Made by a program: the position numbers and the translations under genes. A stretch of 24,070 bases of DNA from positions 1 to 24,070 of the forward strand of contig CAYOBW010000099.1 of assembly GCA_964402115.1 (NCBI GenBank), written 5' to 3'. Position 1 is the first letter of the stretch; each line of letters starts with the position of its first letter. This DNA is from CAYOBW01 sp964402115. Lineage in GTDB: Bacteria; Verrucomicrobiota; Kiritimatiellia; UBA8416; CAYOBW01. Below, in pieces: positions 1 through 8,033 of this stretch. Under the pieces are notes generated by a model. The model made no database searches. It saw only the letters and a list, made by a program, of their open reading frames with translations, and had not been told where the DNA came from.

Positions 1-60
1 CTCGAACCTGTGACCCCTACCATGTCAAGGTAGTGCTCTAGCCAACTGAGCTAATCGCCC
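1..60 (-). tRNA. tRNA-Val (anticodon GAC), 3' end cut off by the window edge
   Basis: Read on the minus strand from position 60, the sequence gives the acceptor strand GGGCGAT, a D arm with GCTC/GAGC pairing, and an anticodon stem CTACC/GGTAG closing the loop TTGACAT. The anticodon is therefore GAC (valine). A variable loop and the start of the T arm with TTCGA follow. The last ~16 nt (rest of the T arm, 3' acceptor strand) lie outside the window. A strong promoter sits just upstream at 80-108. Confidence 0.95.
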
Positions 61-79
61 GCGTCACGAAAACGCCGGA

Positions 80-108
80 ACTATATGGAATGCCGTGGGC
101 GGTGTCAA
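80..108 (-). promoter_or_regulatory. sigma70-type promoter of tRNA-Val
   Basis: On the minus strand there is a perfect TTGACA (-35, positions 103-108), a 17-nt spacer and TATAGT (-10, positions 80-85). The tRNA 5' end follows 19 nt after the -10 box. Boxes, spacing and distance all fit a housekeeping stable-RNA promoter. Confidence 0.85.
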
Positions 109-169
109 GCGACCGACTTTGCGAACAGGCGAATTATCCGCAGATCTCTGGGGGAAGGGCCGTTCTACA

Positions 170-220
170 GCGTGGGCAGGCGACGAGGCGTGGAGACGGC
201 GGTCCCCGCCGTTATCGCCC
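170..220 (-). repeat. Diverged inverted copy of the small dispersed element at 16314-16470
   Basis: These 51 nt match the reverse complement of 16348-16398 at 46 of 51 positions without gaps. The match includes an odd palindrome GGCGGTCCCCGCC (GGCGGTCACCGCC in the other copy) followed by GTTATCGCCC. Weaker similarity seems to continue on both sides (roughly 110-240), for example TTACTG at 225-230, so this may be an older, decayed copy. It lies between the tRNA promoter and the gene at 302, in a stretch with no convincing gene. Confidence 0.7.
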
Positions 221-301
221 TCTTGTTACTGCGGTCGACGTGGCAGCGTGGTAGAATCTCTGCCGGGTTCATCTCCGGGCGGTAGGGCAAGGAGTAGACA
301 C

Positions 302-1156
302 ATGCGAGGAAATTGGTGGGTGGCGCTGGGGGTCTGGCTTGGGGTGCAGGGTGTCTGGGCGCAGACGGAACGGGTGGTGAAGGTCTACCCACTGCGGACG
401 AGCGATCCAGATCCGGTCGTGAGCACGGTGCGGGCGCTGGTGGAAGGCGAGGGGCACGCGGTTTACGATCGCACGGGAAACCGGTTGATCGTCACGGGTC
501 CCACCGGCATGCATAGTGTCGTGGCCGCCGTGCTCGAGGACGTGGATATTTCACCGGACAATATTCGGCTGGACGTCGAGATCAGCGACGCGTCGGCAAC
601 TGACCGCGCCGGCGCGCAAGTGACGGGCGGCGTGACGGTCGAGACCGGCCCTGCCGGAAGACACGTGGGTGTTTCGCTCTCGCCCGCCGTGGAGAGACAG
701 AGCTCGCAGAGTGCGGCCCGCACCCGGCAGTCGCTCCTCGTGCAAGGCGGTCGTGCGGCTTCCCTGATTGTCGGCGAAGAGTTGCCATATTTGGATTGGC
801 TGCTGGCGTTCGGTCGCGAGCACGGGTACCTGCGCGGCAGCGTGACCTGGCGGCGAGTCGGGGCAGCACTGCAGGCGGAGGCCCGCGTTCTCGCTGACGG
901 TCGTCTGTCGGTGCGGCTGACCCCCGAGTTGTCGGGGTTCTCGGACGGCACCCGGCAGAGCGTCAGTTTCATCGCCCTGGCCACCGAAGTGGTCGTGGCG
1001 GACGGCGGCACGGTGACCCTCGGTGAGTTCGGCCGGAACCAGGACTTCTACGACCGCTTCCTCGTCGGTTACAGCCGCGACCGGCGGACCGTGCGACGCG
1101 CCGTCACGCTGACGGCACGGCGTGAACGCGCGGCGGGGGGCGATGCGCGCCGCTAG
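302..1156 (+). CDS. Exported secretin-like protein (short, N-domain plus partial secretin domain)
   Basis: 284 aa. I chose the ATG at 302 because AAGGAG lies 7 nt upstream and it begins a clear signal peptide (MRGNWWVALGVWLGVQGVWA, cleavage before Q). Residues about 25-85 resemble a secretin N1-type domain: 'VKVYPLRTSD', an alternating helix/strand segment, then 'NRLIVTGP' and 'IRLDVEISD'. The C-terminal half has fragments typical of the secretin core: a strand 'LQAEARVLADGRLSVRLTPELSG' and 'ATEVVVADGGTVTLGEF'. At 284 aa it is far shorter than a pore-forming secretin and no type II/IV pilus genes are adjacent, so a periplasmic or outer-membrane accessory role is as likely as a pore. A TAGAAT at 252-257 could be a -10 box but has no good -35. 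Its stop overlaps the stop of the convergent gene at 1153. Confidence 0.6.
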   Translation: MRGNWWVALGVWLGVQGVWAQTERVVKVYPLRTSDPDPVVSTVRALVEGEGHAVYDRTGNRLIVTGPTGMHSVVAAVLEDVDISPDNIRLDVEISDASATDRAGAQVTGGVTVETGPAGRHVGVSLSPAVERQSSQSAARTRQSLLVQGGRAASLIVGEELPYLDWLLAFGREHGYLRGSVTWRRVGAALQAEARVLADGRLSVRLTPELSGFSDGTRQSVSFIALATEVVVADGGTVTLGEFGRNQDFYDRFLVGYSRDRRTVRRAVTLTARRERAAGGDARR

Positions 1157-2700
1157 GGTTGCAGCAGCAGGCGGCGGAGGCCGGCGTAGTCGCGCTGCAT
1201 AATCAGGCCCACGATGGTCCGCGCGGTTTCGGCGGGGGCCTGGCCGAGCCGGTCGGCCATCAGGAAGTAGTAGTCGGGAATGCCCGGCAGCTTGTACTCC
1301 TCACGCACGACGCGGGTGAAGGCGCGCTGCGTCTGGATGATGTCGGCGAACGTCACCTCGGCGGCGGGCTTGCCCAGGAGGTCGTAGGTGAACGGCAGCG
1401 GCTTCCAGTGTTCCAGCGGTACGAGGTACTTCATGGGGTAGACGATGCCGGCCTCCAGGTAGTCCGGGGCGAGCCGGATGCCGTGACGCTCGGGGTGGCG
1501 GCCCCACTCCGTGGGCGGGTAGACGCCGGCGGGAAGCACGACGACGGAGTCGAGGTGCGCGCGCAGCTCGCCCAGCCTGGCGATCGTCGTGGCCAGGCTG
1601 GCCTCCGTTTCACCGGGGGTCGGCACGATGAAACTGGCGACGGTGCGAATGCCGGCTGCGTGGGCGTGGGCCAGGGTGTTGGCGACGGCGGACGCGTGAA
1701 AGCCCTTGCGGAGCTTGCCCAGCCGGTCGTCGTCGAGCGACTCGATGCCGAAGAAGAGGGACACGACGCCGGCGGCGCGCAGCCGCACGTAGTCCTCGGC
1801 ACGGTTCTGGTCCACGCGGGAGAAAGCGCACAGGCGCACGCGGTCGCGCAGCGGGGAGCGCAGCAGCGCCTCCGCCAGGCGGGTCAGAGCCAGCGGCGGA
1901 GGGGTCGAGTCTTCGATCCGGAAGTGGGTGACGCCCTGCGCGTGCAAGGCCGTGATCTCGGCCAGGACGGCGGCGAGTTTGCGGCGGCGCACGCGCCGGC
2001 CGTAGTTCTCGGGACGGACGCAGTAGGCGCACCGGTTGGGGCAGGCCTGGTTGGAGAGCGTCAGCGTGTAGATCGGCACCTTGGCGGCGATGCCGCCGTA
2101 GACGTCCGGCGTGTAGAGCGGGGGCGGGTAGGCGTCCACGTCCAGCACCTCGCGGGCTGTCGTGCGGATCGCGTCGCCGTCGCGGTAGATCAGGTTCGGC
2201 ACCTCTGCCAGCGGACGGCCGTCGAGGATGGCGGTGACGGCGTTGTAGCCGAGGCCGGTGACCAGGGCGTCGAGGGCGCCGCCGGTGAGCGTCAGGATGT
2301 GCGCGGCGAACCAGTCCACTTTCTGGCCGATGCCGTACACGCGCAGGGCCGGGCAGAGGGCGCGCAGTTCGCGCAGGAGGTCGATGGTGAACTTGAAGCC
2401 GGACCCGTGCCAGAGGTTCACGAACAGGACGTCGGGGCGCAGAGCTGCGAGGCGCGCCACCTCGTCCGTCACGCCGGCCGCGTGCAGGGCGTTCGTCTCG
2501 CCGAAGGCGAGGTTGCCCAGGTTCTGCATGAACGCCGGTCCGATGCGCTCCAGGTCGTCGAAGTTGGCACGGTCCAAGAGGGTCACGGCGTGGCCGCGCG
2601 CCTGCGCCAGGGCCGCCACGCGGGCGAGGCGCTCGAGCGGGAAGAGGTGCGTCAGGTCTTCGACCTCGCCGGAATAACTGTAAACCAGAACGTTGGCCAT
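1153..2700 (-). CDS. B12-binding domain radical SAM protein
   Basis: 515 aa from the ATG at 2700, which has AGGAAGG about 10 nt upstream; an in-frame ATG at 2778 would add 26 residues that look unlike the family. Residues 1-170 form a Rossmann-like cobalamin-binding type domain (MANVLVYSYSG, 'LRPDVLFVNLW', 'RVYGIGQK'). The radical SAM cluster motif is C220-PNR-C224-AY-C227, which binds the 4Fe-4S cluster that cleaves S-adenosylmethionine. 'FFGIESLDDDRLGKLRKG' and 'ASFIVPTPGET' are standard downstream strands of this TIM-barrel family. The substrate cannot be told from sequence; members do methylations and ring or tail rearrangements. The classic DxHxxG cobalamin loop is not obvious, so B12 use is inferred. 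It probably forms its own transcription unit, or follows fadL with a 123-bp gap. Confidence 0.85.
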   Translation of the reverse strand: MANVLVYSYSGEVEDLTHLFPLERLARVAALAQARGHAVTLLDRANFDDLERIGPAFMQNLGNLAFGETNALHAAGVTDEVARLAALRPDVLFVNLWHGSGFKFTIDLLRELRALCPALRVYGIGQKVDWFAAHILTLTGGALDALVTGLGYNAVTAILDGRPLAEVPNLIYRDGDAIRTTAREVLDVDAYPPPLYTPDVYGGIAAKVPIYTLTLSNQACPNRCAYCVRPENYGRRVRRRKLAAVLAEITALHAQGVTHFRIEDSTPPPLALTRLAEALLRSPLRDRVRLCAFSRVDQNRAEDYVRLRAAGVVSLFFGIESLDDDRLGKLRKGFHASAVANTLAHAHAAGIRTVASFIVPTPGETEASLATTIARLGELRAHLDSVVVLPAGVYPPTEWGRHPERHGIRLAPDYLEAGIVYPMKYLVPLEHWKPLPFTYDLLGKPAAEVTFADIIQTQRAFTRVVREEYKLPGIPDYYFLMADRLGQAPAETARTIVGLIMQRDYAGLRRLLLQP

Positions 2701-2823
2701 GACCGGGCAACCTTCCTGCGAGGCGGGTTCGCGCAGCGCAGAAGCGGTGAGACTGTCGCTTGCGTACCCCGCCTTCACGAACCGGCGTCAGGCCGCGGTG
2801 CAGCCTGACCAACGCGCCGGGCC

Positions 2824-4056
2824 TCAGAGGGTGATCGCATACGTAATGCTGGCGAGTTGCGAATCGAGTTCGTACACGCCGTTGTGGTAGGGCACGACGT
2901 TGTCCGTTACGGTCCGGTCATCGAGCAGCGAGTAGGCGTAGCCCACGTCGAGCCGGTGACGGCCGTTGCTCCAGCCCGCGCCGATGCCGACGATGTGCTT
3001 GTCGGCGTCCGGCAGCGTGGTGGAGAGCGTTTGGTCGGGGATGGGGCTCTCCAGGTACTTGTACGTGGCGCGCAGCGTCCACTCGGGGGTGCAGCGCCAG
3101 GCGCCCGCGACGCCCGCGGTCCAGATGTCATCCCAGTTCTGGGGGATGGACCGCGGGAAGCCCGCGGCGTTGTTGACCCCGTAATCCGTGTGCATGGCCT
3201 TGAAGCGCGAGAAGCCGATCCACTCCACGTCGGCGCCGAGGCTGACAGTCTCGGTGAGCTGCAGGCCGTAGCCCAGCGCCACCTGGTCCGGGAAGTCGAT
3301 CGTACCGCTGAAGTCGCTGGCTGGGGCCAGCGGCACGACGGGGGGCACGCTGACTGTCGTGTCTCCCTCGTAATCGATCTCGAACGGCGTCCGGTAGGTG
3401 ATGGCGCCGCGCTGGCTGGCGGTGATTTGCCAGGTCAGACCGAGTGTGCCGCTGACGCCGACCCCGTCCCCTTCGAGTTTGGCGGAGCCCAGCGGGGTCA
3501 GCCCGTCATAGAGCATGCTGCGCATCTCCAGGGCGGACCAGGAGAGGTCGGCGCCGACGCCGAGGCTGAGTTGCTTGTTCAGGCGCGCGGCCAACGTGGG
3601 CGAGAGCGTGATCATCTTCATCTCGGCATAGTAGTCCACAACGCGGTCGCTGGGCCACTCGACGCTTTGCCCGTAGGGCGTGGTGAGCCCGACGCCGGCC
3701 GTGTAACGCGTGTCGGCGAAAGGCTGCACGTAGTAGACATTCGGCAGCAGGATCAGCGAGTCCTTGGTCGAAACCTTGCCGTAAGGCGTCGTGAGGTCGG
3801 TGCCGGCGTCCACGAACGTGACGGTCGCCAGCGCGCCCTGCTTGACGTTGACGAGGTTTGCGGGGTTGTGCGCTACCGCCGTGGCATCGTCCACGAGGGC
3901 GACCTTGCCGCCATCCTGGGCGAGCGCCGCGGCGCCGGCCGGCGGATTGCGGAAACCGTTTGCGAGCACCGTGCGGCTGGCCAGCAAGCCAAGTATGGCC
4001 GCGGACAGGCAGAACCCGATGTGACGATTCGGAGTGTGACAGGTTGTCTCATTCAT
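2824..4056 (-). CDS. Outer-membrane transport protein, FadL/OmpP1/TodX family
   Basis: 410 aa from the ATG at 4056 (AAAGGGACG upstream); an earlier in-frame start at 4122 is unlikely. An N-terminal signal sequence (residues ~12-32) precedes 'ANGFRNPPAGAAALAQDGG'. The family's N-terminal hatch signature then follows: 'ALVDDATAVAHNPANL' with its NPA. The rest alternates aromatic and polar residues as expected of a 14-strand barrel ('YYVQPFADTRYTAGVGLTTPYG', 'LSLGVGADLSW', 'TLRATYKYLE', 'HRLDVGYAYSL', 'ASITYAITL'). FadL-type channels take long-chain fatty acids or other hydrophobic molecules across the outer membrane. The gene is divergent from a ketosynthase gene and shares an overlapping promoter region with it, which suggests a lipid-related role. 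The exact substrate is unknown. Confidence 0.88.
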   Translation of the reverse strand: MNETTCHTPNRHIGFCLSAAILGLLASRTVLANGFRNPPAGAAALAQDGGKVALVDDATAVAHNPANLVNVKQGALATVTFVDAGTDLTTPYGKVSTKDSLILLPNVYYVQPFADTRYTAGVGLTTPYGQSVEWPSDRVVDYYAEMKMITLSPTLAARLNKQLSLGVGADLSWSALEMRSMLYDGLTPLGSAKLEGDGVGVSGTLGLTWQITASQRGAITYRTPFEIDYEGDTTVSVPPVVPLAPASDFSGTIDFPDQVALGYGLQLTETVSLGADVEWIGFSRFKAMHTDYGVNNAAGFPRSIPQNWDDIWTAGVAGAWRCTPEWTLRATYKYLESPIPDQTLSTTLPDADKHIVGIGAGWSNGRHRLDVGYAYSLLDDRTVTDNVVPYHNGVYELDSQLASITYAITL

Positions 4057-4122
4057 GCGTGACGTCCCTTTCGTGTTACGGCTCACTGACCCAAGCATCA
4101 GGCAAAACCTCATAACCCGCAC

Positions 4123-4151
4123 TTGACCTCGTACGAATTGTTATCTAGAAG
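4123..4151 (+). promoter_or_regulatory. Rightward promoter for the ketosynthase operon
   Basis: TTGACC (4123-4128), a 17-nt spacer and TAGAAG (4146-4151) match the sigma70 consensus at 5/6 and 4/6 positions. Transcription would start near 4158, about 90 nt before the ketosynthase ATG. Confidence 0.5.
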
Positions 4152-4170
4152 GATGCGTCACGCGTGTCAA
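4142..4170 (-). promoter_or_regulatory. Leftward promoter for the FadL-type gene
   Basis: On the minus strand a perfect TTGACA (4165-4170) is followed by a 17-nt spacer and TAGATA (4142-4147), which matches the -10 consensus at T1, A2 and A4 only. GATAAC at 4140-4145 is an alternative -10 with a 19-nt spacer. Its -10 overlaps the -10 of the rightward promoter. Confidence 0.5.
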
Positions 4171-4247
4171 TGGAAAGTTCCGCCGGCTTGCTGCTGCGGT
4201 CGGGAGTGTGGAGCAGAGGCTGCGACGGCAGGCGGGGGAGGGTCGTC

Positions 4248-5492
4248 ATGCGGTCGTCAAACCAGGTTGTCATTACCGGCATGGGCGTACTGGCGCCGAA
4301 CGGGATTGGCAAGGAGGCGTTCTGGGAGTCCATCCTGGCGTGCAGGAGCGGGGTGGGGCCGATTACGCTGTTCGATGCGAGTGCCTTCAAATCCCGTATA
4401 GCCGGTGAGGTGAAGAACTTCCGACTGTCGGACTTTCACAAGCCCACCGTGCATACCAAGAACCTCGCCCGGCACACGGAGTTGGCCCTGGCGGCGGCCC
4501 GGTTGGCGGTAACGGATGCAGGTCTTGACGGCTACGCGGGCGACAGTCAATTGGCCATACCCGTTGTACTGGGCGTGAGCACGAGCGCCATGGAGATTGT
4601 GGCGGACGGCATGTTCCGCTTCCAGGACGATGGGCCGGGCCGCGTGCCCGCGCACATTGTGGTGGCGGGCATGCCGCAGCAGGCCGCCATGGTCGTGGCT
4701 GACGAACTGGGCTTCCCCACGACGGCGCAGACCGTCTCGTCAGCCTGCGCCTCGGGACTCGACGCGATGTCCGTGGCGTTGAGCCACATCCGCAGCGGCT
4801 ACGCGGACGTGGCGCTGGCAGGCGGCACGGACGCCCCGATTTCGCCGACTTTCTTCGCTTTTCTCGACAAGGCGGGGCTGGCTTCGCGCCGGAACGAAAT
4901 GGCGGAGCGGGCGAGCGCGCCTTTCGATCGCGGGACGGATTCGGGTGTGATCTCCGAGGGGGCGGCGGTTGTCGTGATGGAGAACCTGCAACACGCCCTT
5001 GCCCGGGGCGCTCCCATCTACGCCGTGCTGGCCGGATACGGCACGCGCGGCAACGACGTGGCGCCGAAGGTCCTGACGGGGTTGCTGCGGGCCATGGAAA
5101 TGGCGTTGGGGAACGCCGGCCGGCGGCGGAACGACGTGGACTACATCTGCGCCCACGGCCCGGGCCATCCGGTCATCGACAAGTTGGAAGTGGATGTCCT
5201 GAGGCAGTTCTTCGGCGACCGCATCCGCCATATACCCGTGTCGTCCATCAAGGGTGTGATCGGTAACGCCCTGGCGGCCACCGGGCCCATGCAGGTCATG
5301 GCTACGGTGCTGGCCATTCGCGACAACATGTTGCCCCCCACCGCCAACTTCGAGAGTGCCCACCCGGACCGGGAATTGGACTTCGTGGCGGGCTACCCGC
5401 GCCCGACCCGGGTGGACTGTGCGCTGGTCAATTTGCACGGTCTGGGTGGCAACAACAGCTGCATGGTGGTGGAGCGCGCGTTGGGGGTATGA
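4248..5492 (+). CDS. Beta-ketoacyl-ACP synthase (FabF-like) with Asn in place of the second catalytic His
   Basis: 414 aa, the usual length for KAS I/II. The ATG at 4248 has GGGGAGGG upstream and begins the family N-terminus 'QVVITGMGVLAPNGIG'. The nucleophile is C167 in 'VSSACASGLDAM'. The first active-site His is H303 in 'CAHGPGHP', where typical enzymes have HGTxTxxxD. The conserved Lys is K335 in 'SSIKGVIGNALAATG', but the usual GH in this motif is G339-N340, so the second His of the Cys-His-His triad is Asn. The family condenses acyl chains with malonyl-ACP in fatty-acid or polyketide synthesis. With this change it may still condense (KAS III uses Cys-His-Asn), act only as an acyltransferase, or be a specialised enzyme. 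It overlaps the next gene by ATGA, so the two are translationally coupled. No ACP or reductase is nearby. Confidence 0.88.
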   Translation: MRSSNQVVITGMGVLAPNGIGKEAFWESILACRSGVGPITLFDASAFKSRIAGEVKNFRLSDFHKPTVHTKNLARHTELALAAARLAVTDAGLDGYAGDSQLAIPVVLGVSTSAMEIVADGMFRFQDDGPGRVPAHIVVAGMPQQAAMVVADELGFPTTAQTVSSACASGLDAMSVALSHIRSGYADVALAGGTDAPISPTFFAFLDKAGLASRRNEMAERASAPFDRGTDSGVISEGAAVVVMENLQHALARGAPIYAVLAGYGTRGNDVAPKVLTGLLRAMEMALGNAGRRRNDVDYICAHGPGHPVIDKLEVDVLRQFFGDRIRHIPVSSIKGVIGNALAATGPMQVMATVLAIRDNMLPPTANFESAHPDRELDFVAGYPRPTRVDCALVNLHGLGGNNSCMVVERALGV

Positions 5493-8023
5493 ACCTTTTC
5501 TTCGTCTTCCACGGCGGGGCGATCCTGGGCAGCCTGGTGCTCGGCGCGGCCGTGTTCCTGAACAACCCGAAGCGCTCGACGAACAGGTGTTACCTGCTGC
5601 TGTCGCTCACGCTGGCCGTCTGGCTCGTGAGCATGGGCATGGCCTTCATGCTGCGCAGTCCGGCCGGTATCGCCGCGGCCATCAAGGGCGCGTGTGCGTC
5701 CGGCCTGCTGATTCCGCTCGGTTTCAACTGGCTGCGCTTGGCCATCATGCGGCCCGATCTCAACGTGACAGCGATCGTTTTGCAGGCGCGCCTGTGGGGC
5801 CTCTCCACGCTGTGCATGGCTTTCCTGTGCAGCTCGGACCGGTTTATCAGGGGGGTTTTCATTCCCCCGGACGGTGGCATCCCCGAACCGCGCTACGGTG
5901 CGTTCTTTTATGTCTATACGCCCTACTTGATCGGGGGCCTGCTGTACATGGCGCACCACTTCATGCGCGATGTTCGCCGCAGCCGCGGCATCCGCCGTTC
6001 CGAACTGGAGTTCGTGCTGCTCGGTTCAGGCATCGGGCTCTTTCTGTCGGTGCTGTTCACGGTGGTCATCCCGCTGATCACCGGCTCCTCGCAGTTCGCG
6101 CAGCTGGCGGGCGTCGCCGCGGTCATCTTCCACAGCATCATCGCCTACGGCATCGCCACGCGGCGGATTCTCGACGTGGCGCATGTCCTGCGGCGGATGA
6201 CCGCCGCGGTGCTGCTGACGCTGTACCTCATCGCGCTCTACAGCGCCGTGTTCGGGGTCGTCTCGCTGATCGTCCGCCCGCTGCCCGCCGTGCTGGGGTC
6301 GGCGGCGCATCTCGCGGCGACGCTGGCCGTGGCGTTCTCGATGACGCCGGCCCACGGGTGGATGCAGCGCTTCGCCGCCCTGCTGCTGGTGAGCCGCCGG
6401 GCGCCGGACGCGGGGCAGACCATTAAGCAAGCCAGTGCCGTGCTGCAGTCCATCGGCACGCTGGATACCCTGCTGGAGCGTTTCTGCAAGGTGATTGGCG
6501 ACGCCGTGGGGACCGACTCTGTGACGATCCTGACGGCCAACGATGCGTCCTTCAGCCGCGTGTACCCCGCGGCGGAGGAGGATGGGGGCGGCGGCGGGTT
6601 GGACGGCGGCCCGGCTTCGACGCTCGTGTTCGGACGGGACGATCCGCTGGCGCGCCTGGTCGAGCAGTTGGCGCACCCGGTGGTGCCCGAGGCCATCCTG
6701 CGGGCGCCACTGTCCGGCCTGCACGTGGCGGCGCTGGAGCGGCTGCAGGCGCTGCGGGCGCACGCGGCCGTACCGATCCGGTTCCGCGGCACGCTCACCG
6801 GCATCATGCTCCTCGGGCCACGGCTCTCGGGGCGGTTCTACGGCACGCCGGAGCAGGAGGCGCTGCTCGGCGCGGCGGAACAGCTGGCCGTGTCCATGGA
6901 GAACGCGAAGCTCTACACGGCCGTTCAGGACGGCAAGGTCTACAACGACATCCTGCTCGACAACCTCGTCAGCGGGGTTGTCGCGGTCAACCTCGACCGC
7001 ACGATCACCGTCTTCAATCGCGAAGCGCAGCGGGTGACCCGGCTGCCGGCGGATCGGATGCTCAACGCCCGGATCGAAGCCCTGCCGGCGCCCCTCGTGG
7101 CGATCGTCCAGCACGCATTCGAAACCGGGTCCGTCGTGCGCAACGAAGACCTGGTGCTGCGGCATGGCGAACACGATGAGATTCCGGTCCAGGCCAGCAG
7201 CCGCCTGTTTCACAGCGCGAAGGGCGATGTGCTCGGCGTGCTGGTTGTGTTCGACGACATGACCGTCGTCAAGCGGCTGGAAAGCCAGGTGCGTCGGGCC
7301 GCGCACCTCGCCAGCCTCGGCACGATCTCCGCGGGTATGGCCCACGAGATCAAGAACCCGCTCGTCACGCTGAAGACCTTCGTCCAGCTGCTTCCCGAAC
7401 GGTACGAGGACGAGGAGTTCCGGCAGACGTTCTGCCCGCTGCTCGAGAAGGAAATCAACCGGATTGACGGCATCGTGACGCAGTTGCTGCATTTCGCCCG
7501 CCCGGCGAAGCCCCAGCTGTCCACCACCGGGTTGAACGGCCTGCTTGAGCAGTGCCTGCGCCTGGTCCGGGCGCGCCTGGCGCGGACGCAGGTCGAGGTG
7601 GTGCGCGATCTGGTCGCGCAGCCCGACCTGATCCTGGGCGACCCGGCCTTGCTGGAGTCTGCCTTCGTCAACCTGCTGGTCAATGCCATCGACGCCATGG
7701 ACAGCCAGGGTGTCCTCACCGTGCGCACCCGCCTCGTCGGCGTCGAGCCCGGCCAGGGCGAGGTTCGGAAAGGCGGCTTGTCAGGTCCCGCCGTCCGTGT
7801 TAGCTTGCAGGATACCGGCATGGGGATCAGCCCGCAGAACCTGTCGAAGATCTTCGATCCGTTCTTCACGACGAAGAGCAAGGGCACCGGATTGGGACTG
7901 TCGGTGGCGCACGGGATCCTGCAGGAACACCGGGCCGTTATCGATGTGGAGAGCGTGCCTGGCGCCGGAACGGTCTTTCACATAACGTTTCCCGTGATTG
8001 CGGGGCCTGGACGCGGGCCTTGA
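5489..8023 (+). CDS. Membrane sensor histidine kinase (multi-TM, GAF, PAS, HisKA, HATPase)
   Basis: 844 aa. The N-terminal ~285 residues contain about eight or nine hydrophobic segments (for example residues 3-25, 34-55, 91-114, 171-197, 238-262), a membrane sensing module. A GAF-like domain follows (about 320-480) with a Gly-rich insert, then a PAS domain (about 487-600: 'LVSGVVAVNLDRTITVFNRE', 'GVLVVFDDMT'). HisKA carries the phosphoacceptor H619 in 'GMAHEIKNPL'. The ATPase domain shows the N box 'NLLVNAIDAMD', G1 'DTGMGIS', F 'FDPFFTTK' and G2 'GTGLGLSVAHG'. The layout recalls NtrB/ZraS-type kinases. Its start overlaps the ketosynthase stop (ATGA), and the receiver-kinase gene starts 10 bp after its end, so these are probably co-transcribed signalling partners. 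The signal sensed is unknown. Confidence 0.92.
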   Translation: MNLFFVFHGGAILGSLVLGAAVFLNNPKRSTNRCYLLLSLTLAVWLVSMGMAFMLRSPAGIAAAIKGACASGLLIPLGFNWLRLAIMRPDLNVTAIVLQARLWGLSTLCMAFLCSSDRFIRGVFIPPDGGIPEPRYGAFFYVYTPYLIGGLLYMAHHFMRDVRRSRGIRRSELEFVLLGSGIGLFLSVLFTVVIPLITGSSQFAQLAGVAAVIFHSIIAYGIATRRILDVAHVLRRMTAAVLLTLYLIALYSAVFGVVSLIVRPLPAVLGSAAHLAATLAVAFSMTPAHGWMQRFAALLLVSRRAPDAGQTIKQASAVLQSIGTLDTLLERFCKVIGDAVGTDSVTILTANDASFSRVYPAAEEDGGGGGLDGGPASTLVFGRDDPLARLVEQLAHPVVPEAILRAPLSGLHVAALERLQALRAHAAVPIRFRGTLTGIMLLGPRLSGRFYGTPEQEALLGAAEQLAVSMENAKLYTAVQDGKVYNDILLDNLVSGVVAVNLDRTITVFNREAQRVTRLPADRMLNARIEALPAPLVAIVQHAFETGSVVRNEDLVLRHGEHDEIPVQASSRLFHSAKGDVLGVLVVFDDMTVVKRLESQVRRAAHLASLGTISAGMAHEIKNPLVTLKTFVQLLPERYEDEEFRQTFCPLLEKEINRIDGIVTQLLHFARPAKPQLSTTGLNGLLEQCLRLVRARLARTQVEVVRDLVAQPDLILGDPALLESAFVNLLVNAIDAMDSQGVLTVRTRLVGVEPGQGEVRKGGLSGPAVRVSLQDTGMGISPQNLSKIFDPFFTTKSKGTGLGLSVAHGILQEHRAVIDVESVPGAGTVFHITFPVIAGPGRGP

Positions 8024-8033
8024 AGGAGTAACG

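Noticed and set aside
1159..2808. 549-codon plus-strand frame opposite the first radical SAM gene
   Set aside because: The translation is Gly/Val/Gln/Asp-rich without motifs. The minus-strand frame has the CxxxCxxC cluster and a ribosome site.
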